This document shows positions 43,522-53,037 of a stretch of 64,000 bases of DNA, piece by piece. The stretch's first letter is position 1. Each line of letters begins with the position of its first letter. Below the pieces are notes generated by a model, which ran no database searches, was not told the DNA's origin, and saw only the letters and a list, made by a program, of their open reading frames with translations. The stretch is from contig NZ_JAMJWG010000002.1 of NCBI RefSeq assembly GCF_024435355.1, positions 558,001 to 622,000 on the forward strand. Direction: 5' to 3'. Source of the DNA: Streptomyces odontomachi. Its GTDB lineage: Bacteria > Actinomycetota > Actinomycetes > Streptomycetales > Streptomycetaceae. The position numbers and the translations under genes were made by a program.

Positions 43522-44224
43522 GGTTCCTCCAACGTCGCAGCTGCCGAATCGCCTTCGCTGGATCGAGCCCCTTCGGACAGGCGCCGGTGCACTCGTACAT
43601 GTAGTGGCAGCGGTCGATGCTGCCGCTCTCCTCGACCACCCTCGCCCGCTCCTCGGTCGCGCTGTCCCTGCTGTCGGCCAGCAGCACCATCGCGCGCTGC
43701 AACGCGGCAGGGCCGAGGAAGTCCCGTCCCGAAGCGGCGACGCCGCAGCCGGAGTAGCAGGCCGCGCAGCCGATGCAGTCCAGGGCCGGTGCGATCAGCT
43801 CCCGCTCGGGGCTGTCCGGCGGTATCACGGCGGGCTCGACACGTTCCTCGTCCGGGGTGAACGGGATGACCGCAGCCCACTGCCGCCAGAACGGGGCGGT
43901 GTCGACGATCAGATCGCGGATGACCTCGAGCCCCGCGGCCGGGTCGATGCGCAGGGCAACGGTGTCCTCGGGCACCCTGGTCTGACAGGCCAGCGTGGAC
44001 CGTCCGTCCACCCGGACCGTGCACGTGCCGCACATCGCGACCCGGCAGGAGAACCGGAAACCCAGTGAAGGGTCGTGGTCCCGCTGGATCGCGAGCAGCA
44101 CGTCCAGCACCATCATCGGCTCGATCCGCACCACGTCGAAGACGCTCGGCGCCTCAGGATCGGTCCGGTGAAGGGTGACGCGGATGGTGTCCGAAGTGCG
44201 CTTCCCTCTCAACCGTCGCTCCAT
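43508..44224 (-). CDS. sdhB: Succinate dehydrogenase iron-sulfur subunit
   Basis: This 238-residue protein has an N-terminal [2Fe-2S] ferredoxin domain with CRVAMCGTC plus a later Cys in TLACQ. The C-terminal domain carries CIGCAACYSGC and CHYMYECTGACPKGL for the [4Fe-4S] and [3Fe-4S] clusters. It passes electrons from FAD to the quinone site. First gene of the sdhB-A-C-D-fum operon, divergent from the MFS gene. Confidence 0.88.
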   Translation of the reverse strand: MERRLRGKRTSDTIRVTLHRTDPEAPSVFDVVRIEPMMVLDVLLAIQRDHDPSLGFRFSCRVAMCGTCTVRVDGRSTLACQTRVPEDTVALRIDPAAGLEVIRDLIVDTAPFWRQWAAVIPFTPDEERVEPAVIPPDSPERELIAPALDCIGCAACYSGCGVAASGRDFLGPAALQRAMVLLADSRDSATEERARVVEESGSIDRCHYMYECTGACPKGLDPAKAIRQLRRWRNRGSV

Positions 44225-44468
44225 CTTTCACGAGTTCGGTGAGCTGCCTGCCCCCTGTCGGTGTCGCACGAAGGCGCCGATCCGGAGGGCGCCCACATGG
44301 CCTGAGGACTGACCTCTGCACGCAGACAAGCACAGATAACCGCCGACGGGCAAGGGTGCAGGTTCCTTCCTGCCGCTGTCCTTGACGCTCGATTCGCCGG
44401 TACCTACAGTCCAGCCTCACGGCGCACGGTCAGACCTCAGGTCACCAAATGAGTGGGGACGTCTTCCT

Positions 44469-45809
44469 ATGACTGTCAGGGACAACCGGCCACCACACCC
44501 GTCAACGGACGTCACGCCGCCGCAGCGGCCGTCCGGAATCAGTGACGAGACCACCAGGACCGGTCTCGCCGCCTCCTTGCTGAGCGGACTCGGATGGCTC
44601 TTCGACGCCTACGTCATCAACATCTTCGCGCTGGTGCTTCCCCTGGTCGCGCTCAGCTTCGGCACCTCTCCCGCCCGGCTCGGCATCGTCGCCTCGCTGT
44701 TCCTGCTGGGATACGCGGTGGGGACCATCGGCTTCGGGCTGCTCACCGACAGACTCGGACGCAAACGGTCACTGAGCCTCTCCATCGGGGGCTACGCCGT
44801 GCTCACCGCGCTGACCGGCGCGTCACCGAACATCGCGACCATGGGCGTGTTGCGCTTCCTTACCGGGGTCGGCGGTGGTGGCGAGCTGCCGGTCGGCGCC
44901 ACGTTCACCAGCGAGATGTGGCCGGCCCGCCGCAGGGGGCTCGGCATCGGACTGATGTACTCCGGCTACCCGCTGGGCTATCTGCTGGCCGTCGGGGGCG
45001 CCTTCGTCGCGGACATCATCGGCTGGCGATGGATCTTCGTCATGTCGCTGGTGCCCGGTGTGTTGATTCTGGCGATCCGCTCCGCGATCAAGGAATCGCC
45101 GCGCTTCGTGGTGGTGCAGGAGCAGATGCAGCAACGCTCCGCACAGGCGCGGGGCAGCCGGCACGATTTCCTGAACGTCCGCACGATCCTGGCCGACAAG
45201 GTGGAACGCAGGCACCTGCTGATCGGTGTCCTGATCTTCATCCCGCTGGCGTACTGCTACTACGCGCTGTCGGTGTTCCTGCCCGAGTACATGCGCGAGA
45301 CCCTGCATCTGAGCTACAACGACACGCTGGTGTACCTGACCTTCCTGACGGTTTCCTACTTCGTCCTCGCGATCCTCGTGGCCTGGCTCGGCGACATCGT
45401 CGGCCGCAAGCCGACCGCCATCGGTTCCGCGGTCGTCGCCGGTATCGGCGGTGTCGCGATGTTCACGACGCACTCTCCGGCCACGTTCCTGGCGATCGGG
45501 CTGATCGCCTACCCGGCGTGGGTGGGTCTGACGTGGACGATCGGCATCGCCTACGTCAACGAGATCTTCCCGACCAGCATGCGCGGTTCCGGGTTCGGCC
45601 TCAGCGTGGGAGCCGGCAGGATCATCTCGATCGCGGCACCCACCATCGGCGGCGCCCTCTCCGGCAGCATCGGCCTGGGCGGCAGTTTCAAGGTCGCGGC
45701 AGGGCTGTGGGTACTGCTCGTGATCGGTTTCCTGCTCGGGCCGGAGACCAAGCGGAAGACGCTGGAAGAGATCGAACGGTCCGAAGCCGAGCGGGTGCAC
45801 GGCCGGTAG
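44469..45809 (+). CDS. MFS organic acid transporter
   Basis: This 446-residue protein has about 12 predicted helices. Cytoplasmic loop motifs GLLTDRLGRKRS and WLGDIVGRKPT are the two copies of the MFS A-motif. The FDAYVINIFALVLP start and ELPVGATFTSEMWPARRRG resemble metabolite:H+ symporters for aromatic or dicarboxylic acids. Placement opposite the sdh-fumarase operon suggests a C4-dicarboxylate or related acid. ATG 44469 is chosen; ATG 44382 would add an unlikely leader. Confidence 0.82.
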   Translation: MTVRDNRPPHPSTDVTPPQRPSGISDETTRTGLAASLLSGLGWLFDAYVINIFALVLPLVALSFGTSPARLGIVASLFLLGYAVGTIGFGLLTDRLGRKRSLSLSIGGYAVLTALTGASPNIATMGVLRFLTGVGGGGELPVGATFTSEMWPARRRGLGIGLMYSGYPLGYLLAVGGAFVADIIGWRWIFVMSLVPGVLILAIRSAIKESPRFVVVQEQMQQRSAQARGSRHDFLNVRTILADKVERRHLLIGVLIFIPLAYCYYALSVFLPEYMRETLHLSYNDTLVYLTFLTVSYFVLAILVAWLGDIVGRKPTAIGSAVVAGIGGVAMFTTHSPATFLAIGLIAYPAWVGLTWTIGIAYVNEIFPTSMRGSGFGLSVGAGRIISIAAPTIGGALSGSIGLGGSFKVAAGLWVLLVIGFLLGPETKRKTLEEIERSEAERVHGR

Positions 45810-46060
45810 CGGAACCGGTGCGGCGACAGCGCGCCGTGAAGCGGTCGGGGAGGCCGGGCTCGAACTCGGCCGGGGCCGGCCCCGCCTGCCGCTCAGGCAC
45901 CACCTCCGCCCCGGCCCCGGCTGGCCCATGGGCAAGATGGGCTTCATCTTCGACGGGAGCCAACCTCACCGTCGAGCGTGCCCGCACCGGCCAAGGCCCG
46001 CAGTGCCTCGTCACCGGACCCGTCTGAAGCCCGCCTCCCACACGACCGCAAGGAGTTCCC

Positions 46061-46615
46061 GTGTCCGCTGAGGACGTCAACACCAAGGCATGGACCGTCC
46101 ACGGACAGCAGCAGGTGGTCCGTGCCCGCCGCCTGCCGGATCGGCCCGTACGCCTCTCCAGCCGCCCCCGCGCAGCGCTCCCGCCCGTGCCACACGCGGC
46201 CATCGGCGTCGGTGCCATCGTCCTCGGCGACGACGGCCTGCTACTCGGCCGCCACCGCTACGGCACCCTCGAACTGCCGGGCGGAACGGTCGAGCCCGGC
46301 GAGTCCCTCGAGCAGACCGTGGTACGGGAACTCGCCGAGGAGACCGGACTGCGCGCCCGGGCCGAGGACGTCACGCTCCTGGGCACGCTCGTCGACCACG
46401 TCGACCACGTCGTACGCGTCACCGTCGGCGCCGTCGTCGACGCCTGGCAGGGCCGGCCCGCCACCCAGCCGGACGAGAGCGTCGGCGACTGGGCCTGGTA
46501 CCCGCTCGACCGGCTGCCCGACGGACTGTTCGTGTGCAGCGCCCAGATCCTCACCGCCTGGCGCCCCGACCTGCCCATCGACCACTCCCCCGCGCACTTC
46601 AGCCCCTACGCGTAG
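46061..46615 (+). CDS. NUDIX hydrolase
   Basis: This 184-residue protein has a full NUDIX box [24 protein letters not shown] (GX5EX7REUXEEXGU), binding Mg for hydrolysis of a nucleoside-diphosphate derivative. A perfect AAGGAG site precedes GTG 46061. The substrate is unknown. It has its own unit between the MFS and TetR genes. Confidence 0.88.
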   Translation: MSAEDVNTKAWTVHGQQQVVRARRLPDRPVRLSSRPRAALPPVPHAAIGVGAIVLGDDGLLLGRHRYGTLELPGGTVEPGESLEQTVVRELAEETGLRARAEDVTLLGTLVDHVDHVVRVTVGAVVDAWQGRPATQPDESVGDWAWYPLDRLPDGLFVCSAQILTAWRPDLPIDHSPAHFSPYA

Positions 46616-46648
46616 CGCACGCCCAGCGCGCGGCGGACCGGGCCCCTG

Positions 46649-47278
46649 TCAGGCCAGGATGCGGGTCGCGAGTCCGGTCAGCTGCTCCTCGAGACCCCGC
46701 AGCCCGTCCAGGTCGTCCGCGACCAGATATGCGGTGACCAGCTGTGCCGTCGCGGCCACCAGCGCCTCGCAACCGAACCGCTGCTCGGCGGACGAGACCT
46801 GGAAGATCTCCGCGATGGCGTCCGCGAACTGCCGCTGGCTCTCCCGGCGCCGGGCCATCGCCTCGGGCCCGGCCGCGTACACCTCGACGAGGAACAGCCG
46901 GGCCAGCGAGGGGTGTTCGGCGAGCGTGTGCAGATAGAGGTGCAGCAGCTCCCGCAGCGTCTCGCGCGGCGCGCGGTCCGGGTCGGCCGGCAGCTCCAGC
47001 CTGCCGGTCACCACCTCAGTCGCCGCGTCGAGTGCCTGGATGAAACAGTCCTGCTTGGAACGGAACTGCTGGTAGAACGTCTCGCGCGACACCCCGGCGC
47101 GCCGGATGATCTCGGCGACCGGTGTCGCCGCGTACCCCTTCTCCTGCACCGCCTCCGCCATCGCCCACAGCATCCGGACCCGCTGCGACGCGACGACCTC
47201 GGCACGGCTGAGCCGGTGCCGGCCGCTGGGCAGTGGCCCTTCCGGGGGTTGTTCCAGGGATGGCTCAGCCACGTCCAC
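46649..47278 (-). CDS. TetR-family regulator, last gene of its operon
   Basis: This 209-residue protein has an N-terminal helix-turn-helix (AEIIRRAGVSRETFYQQFRSKQDCF, about 55-80) and a helical ligand-binding domain. GTG 47278 overlaps the AhpD-like gene stop. It probably regulates the operon 50976-46649 from the repeated sites at 51033-51084. Confidence 0.85.
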   Translation of the reverse strand: MDVAEPSLEQPPEGPLPSGRHRLSRAEVVASQRVRMLWAMAEAVQEKGYAATPVAEIIRRAGVSRETFYQQFRSKQDCFIQALDAATEVVTGRLELPADPDRAPRETLRELLHLYLHTLAEHPSLARLFLVEVYAAGPEAMARRRESQRQFADAIAEIFQVSSAEQRFGCEALVAATAQLVTAYLVADDLDGLRGLEEQLTGLATRILA

Positions 47279-47849
47279 GTCGTCCTCCGCGGTCCGGATC
47301 GGGCTCCAGACGGAGTGTAGTGATGGCGGTGGCGAGCATCTGGTAATGGCCCGTGAGCAGCAGGAACTCGATTGCCTGCGGCTCGGTCAGATGGGTGCGA
47401 AGTGCCTTCCAGGTCGCGTCGTCGAGGTCCTGTTCCGCATGGAGCATGTCCACGGCGGTGAGCAGCACCCGCTGCCGGGGCGTCCAGCCGGCCGCGTCGG
47501 GGCCTGACCGGATCCGTTCGACGTCGGCGGTGCTGACTCCCGCCCGGCGGCCGAGCCGCACATGGTGGCTGAACTCGTAGGCGCAGTGCCGCAGATGAGC
47601 CACGCGCAGGATGATCAGCTCGGTGTCATGACGTGGCAGGGTGCCGCCCGGCATCAGCCGTCCCGCGAACCGGAGCCAGCCGCGGAACACCCTTCGGTTG
47701 CGGCCGAGGGTGAGGAACAGCGCCGGTGGCACGGTGCCTGCGACCCGTCCCGATATGCGGCTGAACACCCAGGTCAGCAGGCCGACATCGGCCCGGCTGC
47801 CCGGCGCGATGCGCGCCTGCCCCACCGTCCGGTCCGTCGCCCCGCTCAC
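47265..47849 (-). CDS. Carboxymuconolactone decarboxylase/AhpD-like protein
   Basis: This 194-residue protein has the family signature ELIILRVAHLRHCAYEFSHHVRLGRRAGVS. The usual CxxC is reduced to a single Cys in HCAYEFSHH, as in the CMD subset lacking the peroxidase thiol pair. The reaction is unknown. GTG start, 4-bp overlap with the SDR gene. Confidence 0.82.
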   Translation of the reverse strand: MSGATDRTVGQARIAPGSRADVGLLTWVFSRISGRVAGTVPPALFLTLGRNRRVFRGWLRFAGRLMPGGTLPRHDTELIILRVAHLRHCAYEFSHHVRLGRRAGVSTADVERIRSGPDAAGWTPRQRVLLTAVDMLHAEQDLDDATWKALRTHLTEPQAIEFLLLTGHYQMLATAITTLRLEPDPDRGGRRGRG

Positions 47850-48721
47850 CGTCCGGCCTCCGGCGCAGCGGCCCGCAGTGCCCGGTCGGCGACGCGGTTG
47901 AACAGCCGCATGGCCAGCACGTACACCGGTGGCAGGACGCGCTGCACCAGGTGCAGCGTCCGGATCCAGGGCGATGTGTGCACGAGATAGCGCTTGCGGC
48001 GCATGCCGTCGAGGATGGCCACCGCCACCTCGTCAGGCGTCACCGCCAACCGCTTGAAGCGCGCTTGGACTCGCTTGAAGGCGGGGCTGTCCTTGTCGAC
48101 GCCGGCGATGTCGACGCTCTTGGTCAGTGGCGTGTCCACCGCGCCCGGGCAGACGAGGGTGACGCCGATGCCGTGCCGGTGCAGGTCGAAGCGCAGCACC
48201 TCCGACACGCCGCGCAGCCCGTACTTGCTCGCGCTGTACGCGGCGTGCCACGGCAGCCCGACGAGACCGGCGGCGGAGGAGACGTTCACCAGGTGCCCGC
48301 CGCGGCCCGCTTCGGCCATGGCGGGCACGAAGGACTCGATGACGTGGATCGGGCCCATCAGATTGACCTCGACCTGGGAGCGCCAGTGGCGGTGCTCCAG
48401 CGTCTGCACCGTGCCCCAGGCGGAGATCCCGGCGACGTTCATGACCACGTCCATGGCGCCGCCGTCCGCGTGGCACTTCTCGGCCAGTGTCCGCATCTGC
48501 TCGTACGAGGAGACGTCGGCGGGCTGCGCCAGACCGACCTCGCCGCCCGCGTCCCGGATCGCCGCCACCGTGCCCGTCAGCCCGGTCCGGTCGATGTCGG
48601 TGAGGAAGAGCACGGCACCCTGGGCCGCGGCCCGGAGGGCGACGGCCCGCCCGATCCCGCTTGCGGCGCCGGTGACGAACACCCGCCGGCCGGCCAGGAA
48701 TCGTCCTTCCGGATGCTTCAT
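47846..48721 (-). CDS. SDR-family oxidoreductase
   Basis: This 291-residue enzyme has TGAASGIG, MNVAGIS, VNVSSAAG and the catalytic YSASK. The long C-terminus contains a hydrophobic helix (LVQRVLPPVYVLAMRLF), as in membrane-associated retinol/steroid-type SDRs. It is related to the C-terminal half of the 51271 fusion. ATG 48721 follows GGGAG by 8 bp; GTG 48730 is an alternative start. Confidence 0.85.
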   Translation of the reverse strand: MKHPEGRFLAGRRVFVTGAASGIGRAVALRAAAQGAVLFLTDIDRTGLTGTVAAIRDAGGEVGLAQPADVSSYEQMRTLAEKCHADGGAMDVVMNVAGISAWGTVQTLEHRHWRSQVEVNLMGPIHVIESFVPAMAEAGRGGHLVNVSSAAGLVGLPWHAAYSASKYGLRGVSEVLRFDLHRHGIGVTLVCPGAVDTPLTKSVDIAGVDKDSPAFKRVQARFKRLAVTPDEVAVAILDGMRRKRYLVHTSPWIRTLHLVQRVLPPVYVLAMRLFNRVADRALRAAAPEAGR

Positions 48722-48826
48722 GCGGTGCACTCCCAGACTCCGAAGGCTGAGCGGTACAGGAAAACTCTCCCACCCGACGAGGCGGGCGCGCCGCCGGGCG
48801 GCGCAGGTCTCGGACGCTTCGGGCCG

Positions 48827-50359
48827 TTACGGATGGGGCACCTCGACCTTCACCGGGTCACCGCCCGGGTAGTGCACGGTCACGTCGTGCTCCAGATGCC
48901 GGTCGAACAGGAACATCCCCGCGTACTTCCGGTCCACGCAGACCTTCCAGCTCTTGGTGGTGCTGTCGCCGGGCGCGATCGGCACCGGAAGTCTCCGGTG
49001 CGATGTCTGCGTCACCCAGGGCACGCCGAGGGCGCCGACGATGTGCGTGTCGAAGTCGACGGTGCCGGAGTGCACCGGCGTACCGCCGGTGTTGGTGAAG
49101 GTCAGCGTGACCTTCTCGCACCACGGCACGCCGGCCGACGCCGGGTGCGGACTGCTCACGTGGAGTGCGCCGTCACCACCGGAGCCCGACGTACCGCTGC
49201 CGCCCGCTCCGTCACCGCCCTTACCACCGCCGGCCGTTCCGCCACTCCCCGTCGTACCGTCGTCCGGGGCGCCGTCGTCCGTGCCTCCGTCGGTGGATCC
49301 CGGCGCGGGGTGGGCACCGTACGCTGCGGAGCCCGAGCCGCTCCTGGTGGTCATCCGGATGCCGAGCCCGTCCACGGACAGCGCGTCGGACGTGATGAGG
49401 GCCTGCTCCCCCCGCACCTTCGTCATGTAGACGAACGGCGGCACGACGGGCGGCGCGGGCAGCTTGTCCGGCGCGAAGGTGACGCACGCCGGGCCCGGGA
49501 TGCCCTCGATGCACCCCGAGAAGGACTTCATGTAGAGCGTCACGTGACCCGTCATCGTGATGATGTTCGACGTCAGCTCCTGCTGGGCGTCGCCCGGATC
49601 GCGCGATTGCAGTCGGTAGTCCGTGAGCGTCGCCGCGTTCATCCGCAGCACGATCACCTTGAAGCGGCCCTTGGCCGTGGTCATCTCCGTGGTCCCGGCG
49701 AGCGTGAAACCCTGCGGCGAGAAACGGGACGCGGTGACCACCGCAGGCGCCAGCGCGACCCGCCCCGGCGCCGCGTCCGCCTCCGCGGCCTGTGCCCGCG
49801 GCCCGCCCACGCCGACGAGGGCAAGCGTCAGCACCAGGGGCAGCACCACGGCCAGGGCGCGCCCGGACGGCTCAGGGCTGTCGCCGGTCCCACCCGCCCC
49901 GGCGGCCTCCTCGGTCCCGCTCGCCCTGCCCGTGTCGCCCGCAGGTACGGCGGGCCGCGGTGTCCAGCCGAAGCCCATCGCGCTCCCGGTGATGCCCAGC
50001 GCGGTGCCGAGGACGAAGCCCCCGAGGTTCGTCGCCACGAAGGACAGCACCGAGAGCAGCAGCGCGTTGAGGCTGACGTAGGTGCGGGCGTGCGGCGCCA
50101 GGATCAGGAAGGCGCCCGCGAGGATGAGCGCAGCCCCGATGCCGATCGCCGCAAGGCCACCGAGTCCGAGGTTCACCAGCACGCTGAGCGGGGACAGCGG
50201 CGCGAGCAGCACGTCCGTGCCCGCCGCGCCGAGCAGCACCCCCGCCCAGAACGGCCGCCGCCGGCGCCAGGACCGGAACACGGCACGCTGCCGCGGCCAC
50301 GGCAGGCGCGCGTCGAGAAGCGCGCCGGCGCGGGCGCTGCCGGGGCGCCTCAGTAGCAT
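48827..50359 (-). CDS. DUF6114-type membrane and secreted-domain protein
   Basis: This 510-residue protein has four N-terminal membrane segments (about 35-125). A cytoplasmic or linker stretch and another hydrophobic segment (ALAVVLPLVLTLALVGVG, about 168-185) follow. A DUF6230-like beta-rich extracellular domain and a Gly/Ser/Thr-rich low-complexity linker (about 350-400) precede a C-terminal beta-sandwich domain. Overlaps the DUF6230-like gene by 10 bp. Function unknown; the pair is widespread in Streptomyces as I recall. Confidence 0.6.
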   Translation of the reverse strand: MLLRRPGSARAGALLDARLPWPRQRAVFRSWRRRRPFWAGVLLGAAGTDVLLAPLSPLSVLVNLGLGGLAAIGIGAALILAGAFLILAPHARTYVSLNALLLSVLSFVATNLGGFVLGTALGITGSAMGFGWTPRPAVPAGDTGRASGTEEAAGAGGTGDSPEPSGRALAVVLPLVLTLALVGVGGPRAQAAEADAAPGRVALAPAVVTASRFSPQGFTLAGTTEMTTAKGRFKVIVLRMNAATLTDYRLQSRDPGDAQQELTSNIITMTGHVTLYMKSFSGCIEGIPGPACVTFAPDKLPAPPVVPPFVYMTKVRGEQALITSDALSVDGLGIRMTTRSGSGSAAYGAHPAPGSTDGGTDDGAPDDGTTGSGGTAGGGKGGDGAGGSGTSGSGGDGALHVSSPHPASAGVPWCEKVTLTFTNTGGTPVHSGTVDFDTHIVGALGVPWVTQTSHRRLPVPIAPGDSTTKSWKVCVDRKYAGMFLFDRHLEHDVTVHYPGGDPVKVEVPHP

Positions 50360-50976
50360 TCCTTGCCGTCCTTGCGCAGGCTGATGCTCATGCCCTTGAG
50401 GCGGAAGTCGCCGCCCATGGCGCTCCAGGCGCTGGAGTGCACCTTGGTCACGTCCACGTCCTTGACCTGCATCCCGAACGTGCCTGCCGGGCCCTTGACG
50501 CCCGGCACCGCGTCCAGCGTCCCGGCGTCCCGGCCGATCTGGGCGGCGCCGAAGTTCGAGTCGCCGGAGAGCGAGTCGCCGTCGATGGTCAGGCTCCCGG
50601 CCGTGACCGTCCCGGCGTCGCCGCCGGCCGTGAGCCGGAAGACGACCGTGCCTATGGGGGTGTCGATGCGGGTGGACTGGCAGATGTCCGAGAGCCGGAC
50701 GTCCTTCAGGGCCAGCAGCGACACCGCGTGCTTGGCGCCGTCCCCGGACCTGTCCACCTGCACGTACGAGGACAGGCCGGCGCTGACGAGATGGCCGGAG
50801 CTCATCTTGAAGTTGGTGCCGGACACCGCGAACGACGCGGCCAGCGCGCCCTGGGACATCAGGGTGGCCAGGACGCCCACGGCCAGGACGGCCGGTACGG
50901 CGACGACGGCACTCTTCTTCCAGGCCGTTCGGCCCTCGGGAGACGTCGGCTCGATGGGGTCGTCGATTGCGCTCAC
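50350..50976 (-). CDS. DUF6230-type exported protein
   Basis: This 208-residue protein has one N-terminal membrane/signal segment (VVAVPAVLAVGVLATLMSQGALA). The beta-rich exported domain contains SFAVSGTNFKMSSGHL...GYV-like strands and ends KDGKECY. GGAGG precedes the GTG start. First gene of the five-gene minus-strand operon ending with tetR. Function unknown. Confidence 0.65.
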   Translation of the reverse strand: MSAIDDPIEPTSPEGRTAWKKSAVVAVPAVLAVGVLATLMSQGALAASFAVSGTNFKMSSGHLVSAGLSSYVQVDRSGDGAKHAVSLLALKDVRLSDICQSTRIDTPIGTVVFRLTAGGDAGTVTAGSLTIDGDSLSGDSNFGAAQIGRDAGTLDAVPGVKGPAGTFGMQVKDVDVTKVHSSAWSAMGGDFRLKGMSISLRKDGKECY

Positions 50977-51032
50977 GGGAACCTCCGGTGGGGTCGGCAG
51001 GACGGTGGTGCGAAGGTCAGCGGCACATCAGG

Positions 51033-51084
51033 ATTGGCGAACAAGGCTGTACACGAAATATTGGCGAACAGTGTTGTACACGAA
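51033..51084. promoter_or_regulatory. Two direct copies of a 25-bp operator-like element
   Basis: ATTGGCGAACA-N5-GTACACGAA occurs at 51033-51057 and again at 51060-51084, differing at about three positions. Each copy is an imperfect inverted repeat (TTGGCGAACA against TTCGTGTACA, 7 of 10). It lies upstream of the 50976 operon and is a candidate site for the TetR regulator encoded at its end. Confidence 0.55.
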
Positions 51085-51170
51085 TTCCCGCCGGGTCGCC
51101 AGAGGCGGCGCGCACGCCGAGTGCCCGCGTGGCGCGCCGAGTTCGCGTCACCGGTGACGACCTGGGGGGT

Positions 51171-51262
51171 CAGGGGCCAGGGCCAGGGGCAAGGCCAGGC
51201 CAGGGGCAAGAGTCAGAGGCAGGAGTCAGGGCCAGGGGCAGGAGTCAGGGAGCCAGGGCCAG
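51171..51262. repeat. Low-complexity GCCAGGGGCA-type repeats
   Basis: About 90 bp of imperfect tandem units such as CAGGGGCCAGGGCCAGGGGC and GAGTCAGGG, purine-rich on the plus strand. It lies between the fusion hydrolase gene end and the upstream region of the DUF6230-like gene. Confidence 0.75.
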
Positions 51263-51270
51263 CGACGGCG

Positions 51271-53037
51271 CTAGAGTCCGATCCGCGCTCCCCATCGCAG
51301 CGCCGCGGGTGCCACCCTGCTGCCGAGCAGCGCCAGCTTGGACTCGACGGTGACCGGGACGACGGGACGCCGGCCCCGTACCGCCCGCAGGATCTGGGTG
51401 GCCACCTTCTCCGGCGGGAAGCCGCGGCGCGCGTACAACCGGGTGACCCTCCTCCGCTGGGCGGCCTGCTCGTCCGGGGTGAGGCCGGAGAACGTCGCCG
51501 TCCGCGTGATGTTGGTGTGCACGATCCCGGGGCAGATCGTACTGACCGAGATCTTCTCCTTGGCGAGCTCGGCGCGCAGGCAGTCGGAGAGCATGAACAC
51601 CGCCGCCTTGCTGGTGGCGTAGGCGGCCAGCATCTTCGAGGGCAGATACGCGGCGGCCGAGGAGAGGTTGACGAGGTGCCCGCCCTGGCCGCGCTCCTTC
51701 ATCAGCGCGCCGAAGGCGCGGCAGCCGTGGATGACGCCCCACAGGTTGACGTCGAGGACGCGCTGCCACTCCTTCTCGGTGGTCTCGAGGAACGTACCGG
51801 AGTGGCCGATGCCCGCGTTGTTCACCACGATGTCCGGCACGCCCTGCTCGGCGGCGACCCGCGCCGCGAAGGCCTCCATCGCCGGGCCGTCGGAGACGTC
51901 GACCTGATGGGCCGTCACTTCGGCGCCGAGCAGCCCCGCCAGTTCGGCGGTGCGGTGGAGACCGTCCGTGTGGCGGTCGCACAGGGCGAGCGAGGCGCCC
52001 CGCTCGGCGAAGGCGAGGGCAGTGGCCCGGCCGATGCCGCTGCCGGCGCCGGTGACCACCACCAGCCGGTTCGCGAACTCGCCCTTCCGGGCGCGGCGGC
52101 CGTGCTGGGCCTTGGCGAGGGCTGGGGTGGCGGGTGCCCCCTCCTGGTGGGCGCTGAACTCGCGGATCAGGTTGGCCACGACGGGTCCCTTCTGTAGCAG
52201 CGCCGACCAGTGCGTGGCGGGCAGCTCCCGGCGCCACAGGTGCGGGGCCCACTGCTCGAGCCCCTCGGTCAGGGCCGGGCTGACGAAGCTGTCCTTGGTG
52301 AGGGTGATGACCTGGACCGGAACCGCGGTCGGGCGCGGGCGGGGCTTCCGGAGCCGGGGCAGCATGTTGGCGCGGTACAGCCGGATGCCGCGCACCGCGT
52401 CGGCGGCGAGCGTGGTGTGCGGGTGTCCGGGACGCGGTCTCACGCCCTCACGCACGCGCAGCAGGGTGCCCCAGTTGCGGGCGAGACCGAGCCGCCAGAC
52501 GGCGGGCGCGACCACCGGCACGTGGAAGAGGTAGATGTACCAGGAGTGCAGCGCCTGGGAGACGAGCTGCCACAGGTGGCGCGGGGTGGGCCGGTGCAGC
52601 CGGCGGCGCAGCCAGTAGCCCATGTGGTCCAGGCACGGTCCCGACATCGTGGTGTACGAGGCGATGCGCTCGACCGCCTTCGGGTCGGTCACGGCCTCCC
52701 AGGACTGGATGGAGCCCCAGTCGTGGGCGACGACGTGCACGGGCCGGCCCGGGCTGGTGGCGTCGGCGACGGCGTACAGGTCGTCGGCGAGGAGGTCGAG
52801 GCGGTACCCCGCCGTGCCGGACGGGGCGTCGGAGTCGCCGGCGCCGCGTACGTCGTAGCGCACCACGTGGTGGTCGACGGCGAGTTCGGCGGCCACGTCG
52901 TCCCAGACGTGGTGGGTGTCCGGGTAGCCGTGGACGAGCAGCACGGTCGGCGCCGCCGGGTCGCCCTGCTCGTAGACGGCCAGGGAGACGCCGCCGGACG
53001 GGACACGGGTGCGGCGCACCCCGGACGCGGCGCTCAC
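51271..53037 (-). CDS. Alpha/beta hydrolase-SDR fusion enzyme
   Basis: This 588-residue protein has residues 1-300 as an alpha/beta hydrolase: LLVHGYPDTHHVWDD, nucleophile region VVAHDWGSIQSW with Asp where epoxide hydrolases and haloalkane dehalogenases have theirs, and a His near ATHWSALLQ. Residues 320-588 are an SDR: VVTGAGSGIGRA, NNAGIGHSG, NLSSAAAYLPSKMLAAYATSK. The fusion suggests sequential chemistry such as hydrolysis of an epoxide or ester followed by alcohol oxidation. GTG 53037 overlaps the M24 gene stop by 4 bp. Confidence 0.85.
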   Translation of the reverse strand: MSAASGVRRTRVPSGGVSLAVYEQGDPAAPTVLLVHGYPDTHHVWDDVAAELAVDHHVVRYDVRGAGDSDAPSGTAGYRLDLLADDLYAVADATSPGRPVHVVAHDWGSIQSWEAVTDPKAVERIASYTTMSGPCLDHMGYWLRRRLHRPTPRHLWQLVSQALHSWYIYLFHVPVVAPAVWRLGLARNWGTLLRVREGVRPRPGHPHTTLAADAVRGIRLYRANMLPRLRKPRPRPTAVPVQVITLTKDSFVSPALTEGLEQWAPHLWRRELPATHWSALLQKGPVVANLIREFSAHQEGAPATPALAKAQHGRRARKGEFANRLVVVTGAGSGIGRATALAFAERGASLALCDRHTDGLHRTAELAGLLGAEVTAHQVDVSDGPAMEAFAARVAAEQGVPDIVVNNAGIGHSGTFLETTEKEWQRVLDVNLWGVIHGCRAFGALMKERGQGGHLVNLSSAAAYLPSKMLAAYATSKAAVFMLSDCLRAELAKEKISVSTICPGIVHTNITRTATFSGLTPDEQAAQRRRVTRLYARRGFPPEKVATQILRAVRGRRPVVPVTVESKLALLGSRVAPAALRWGARIGL

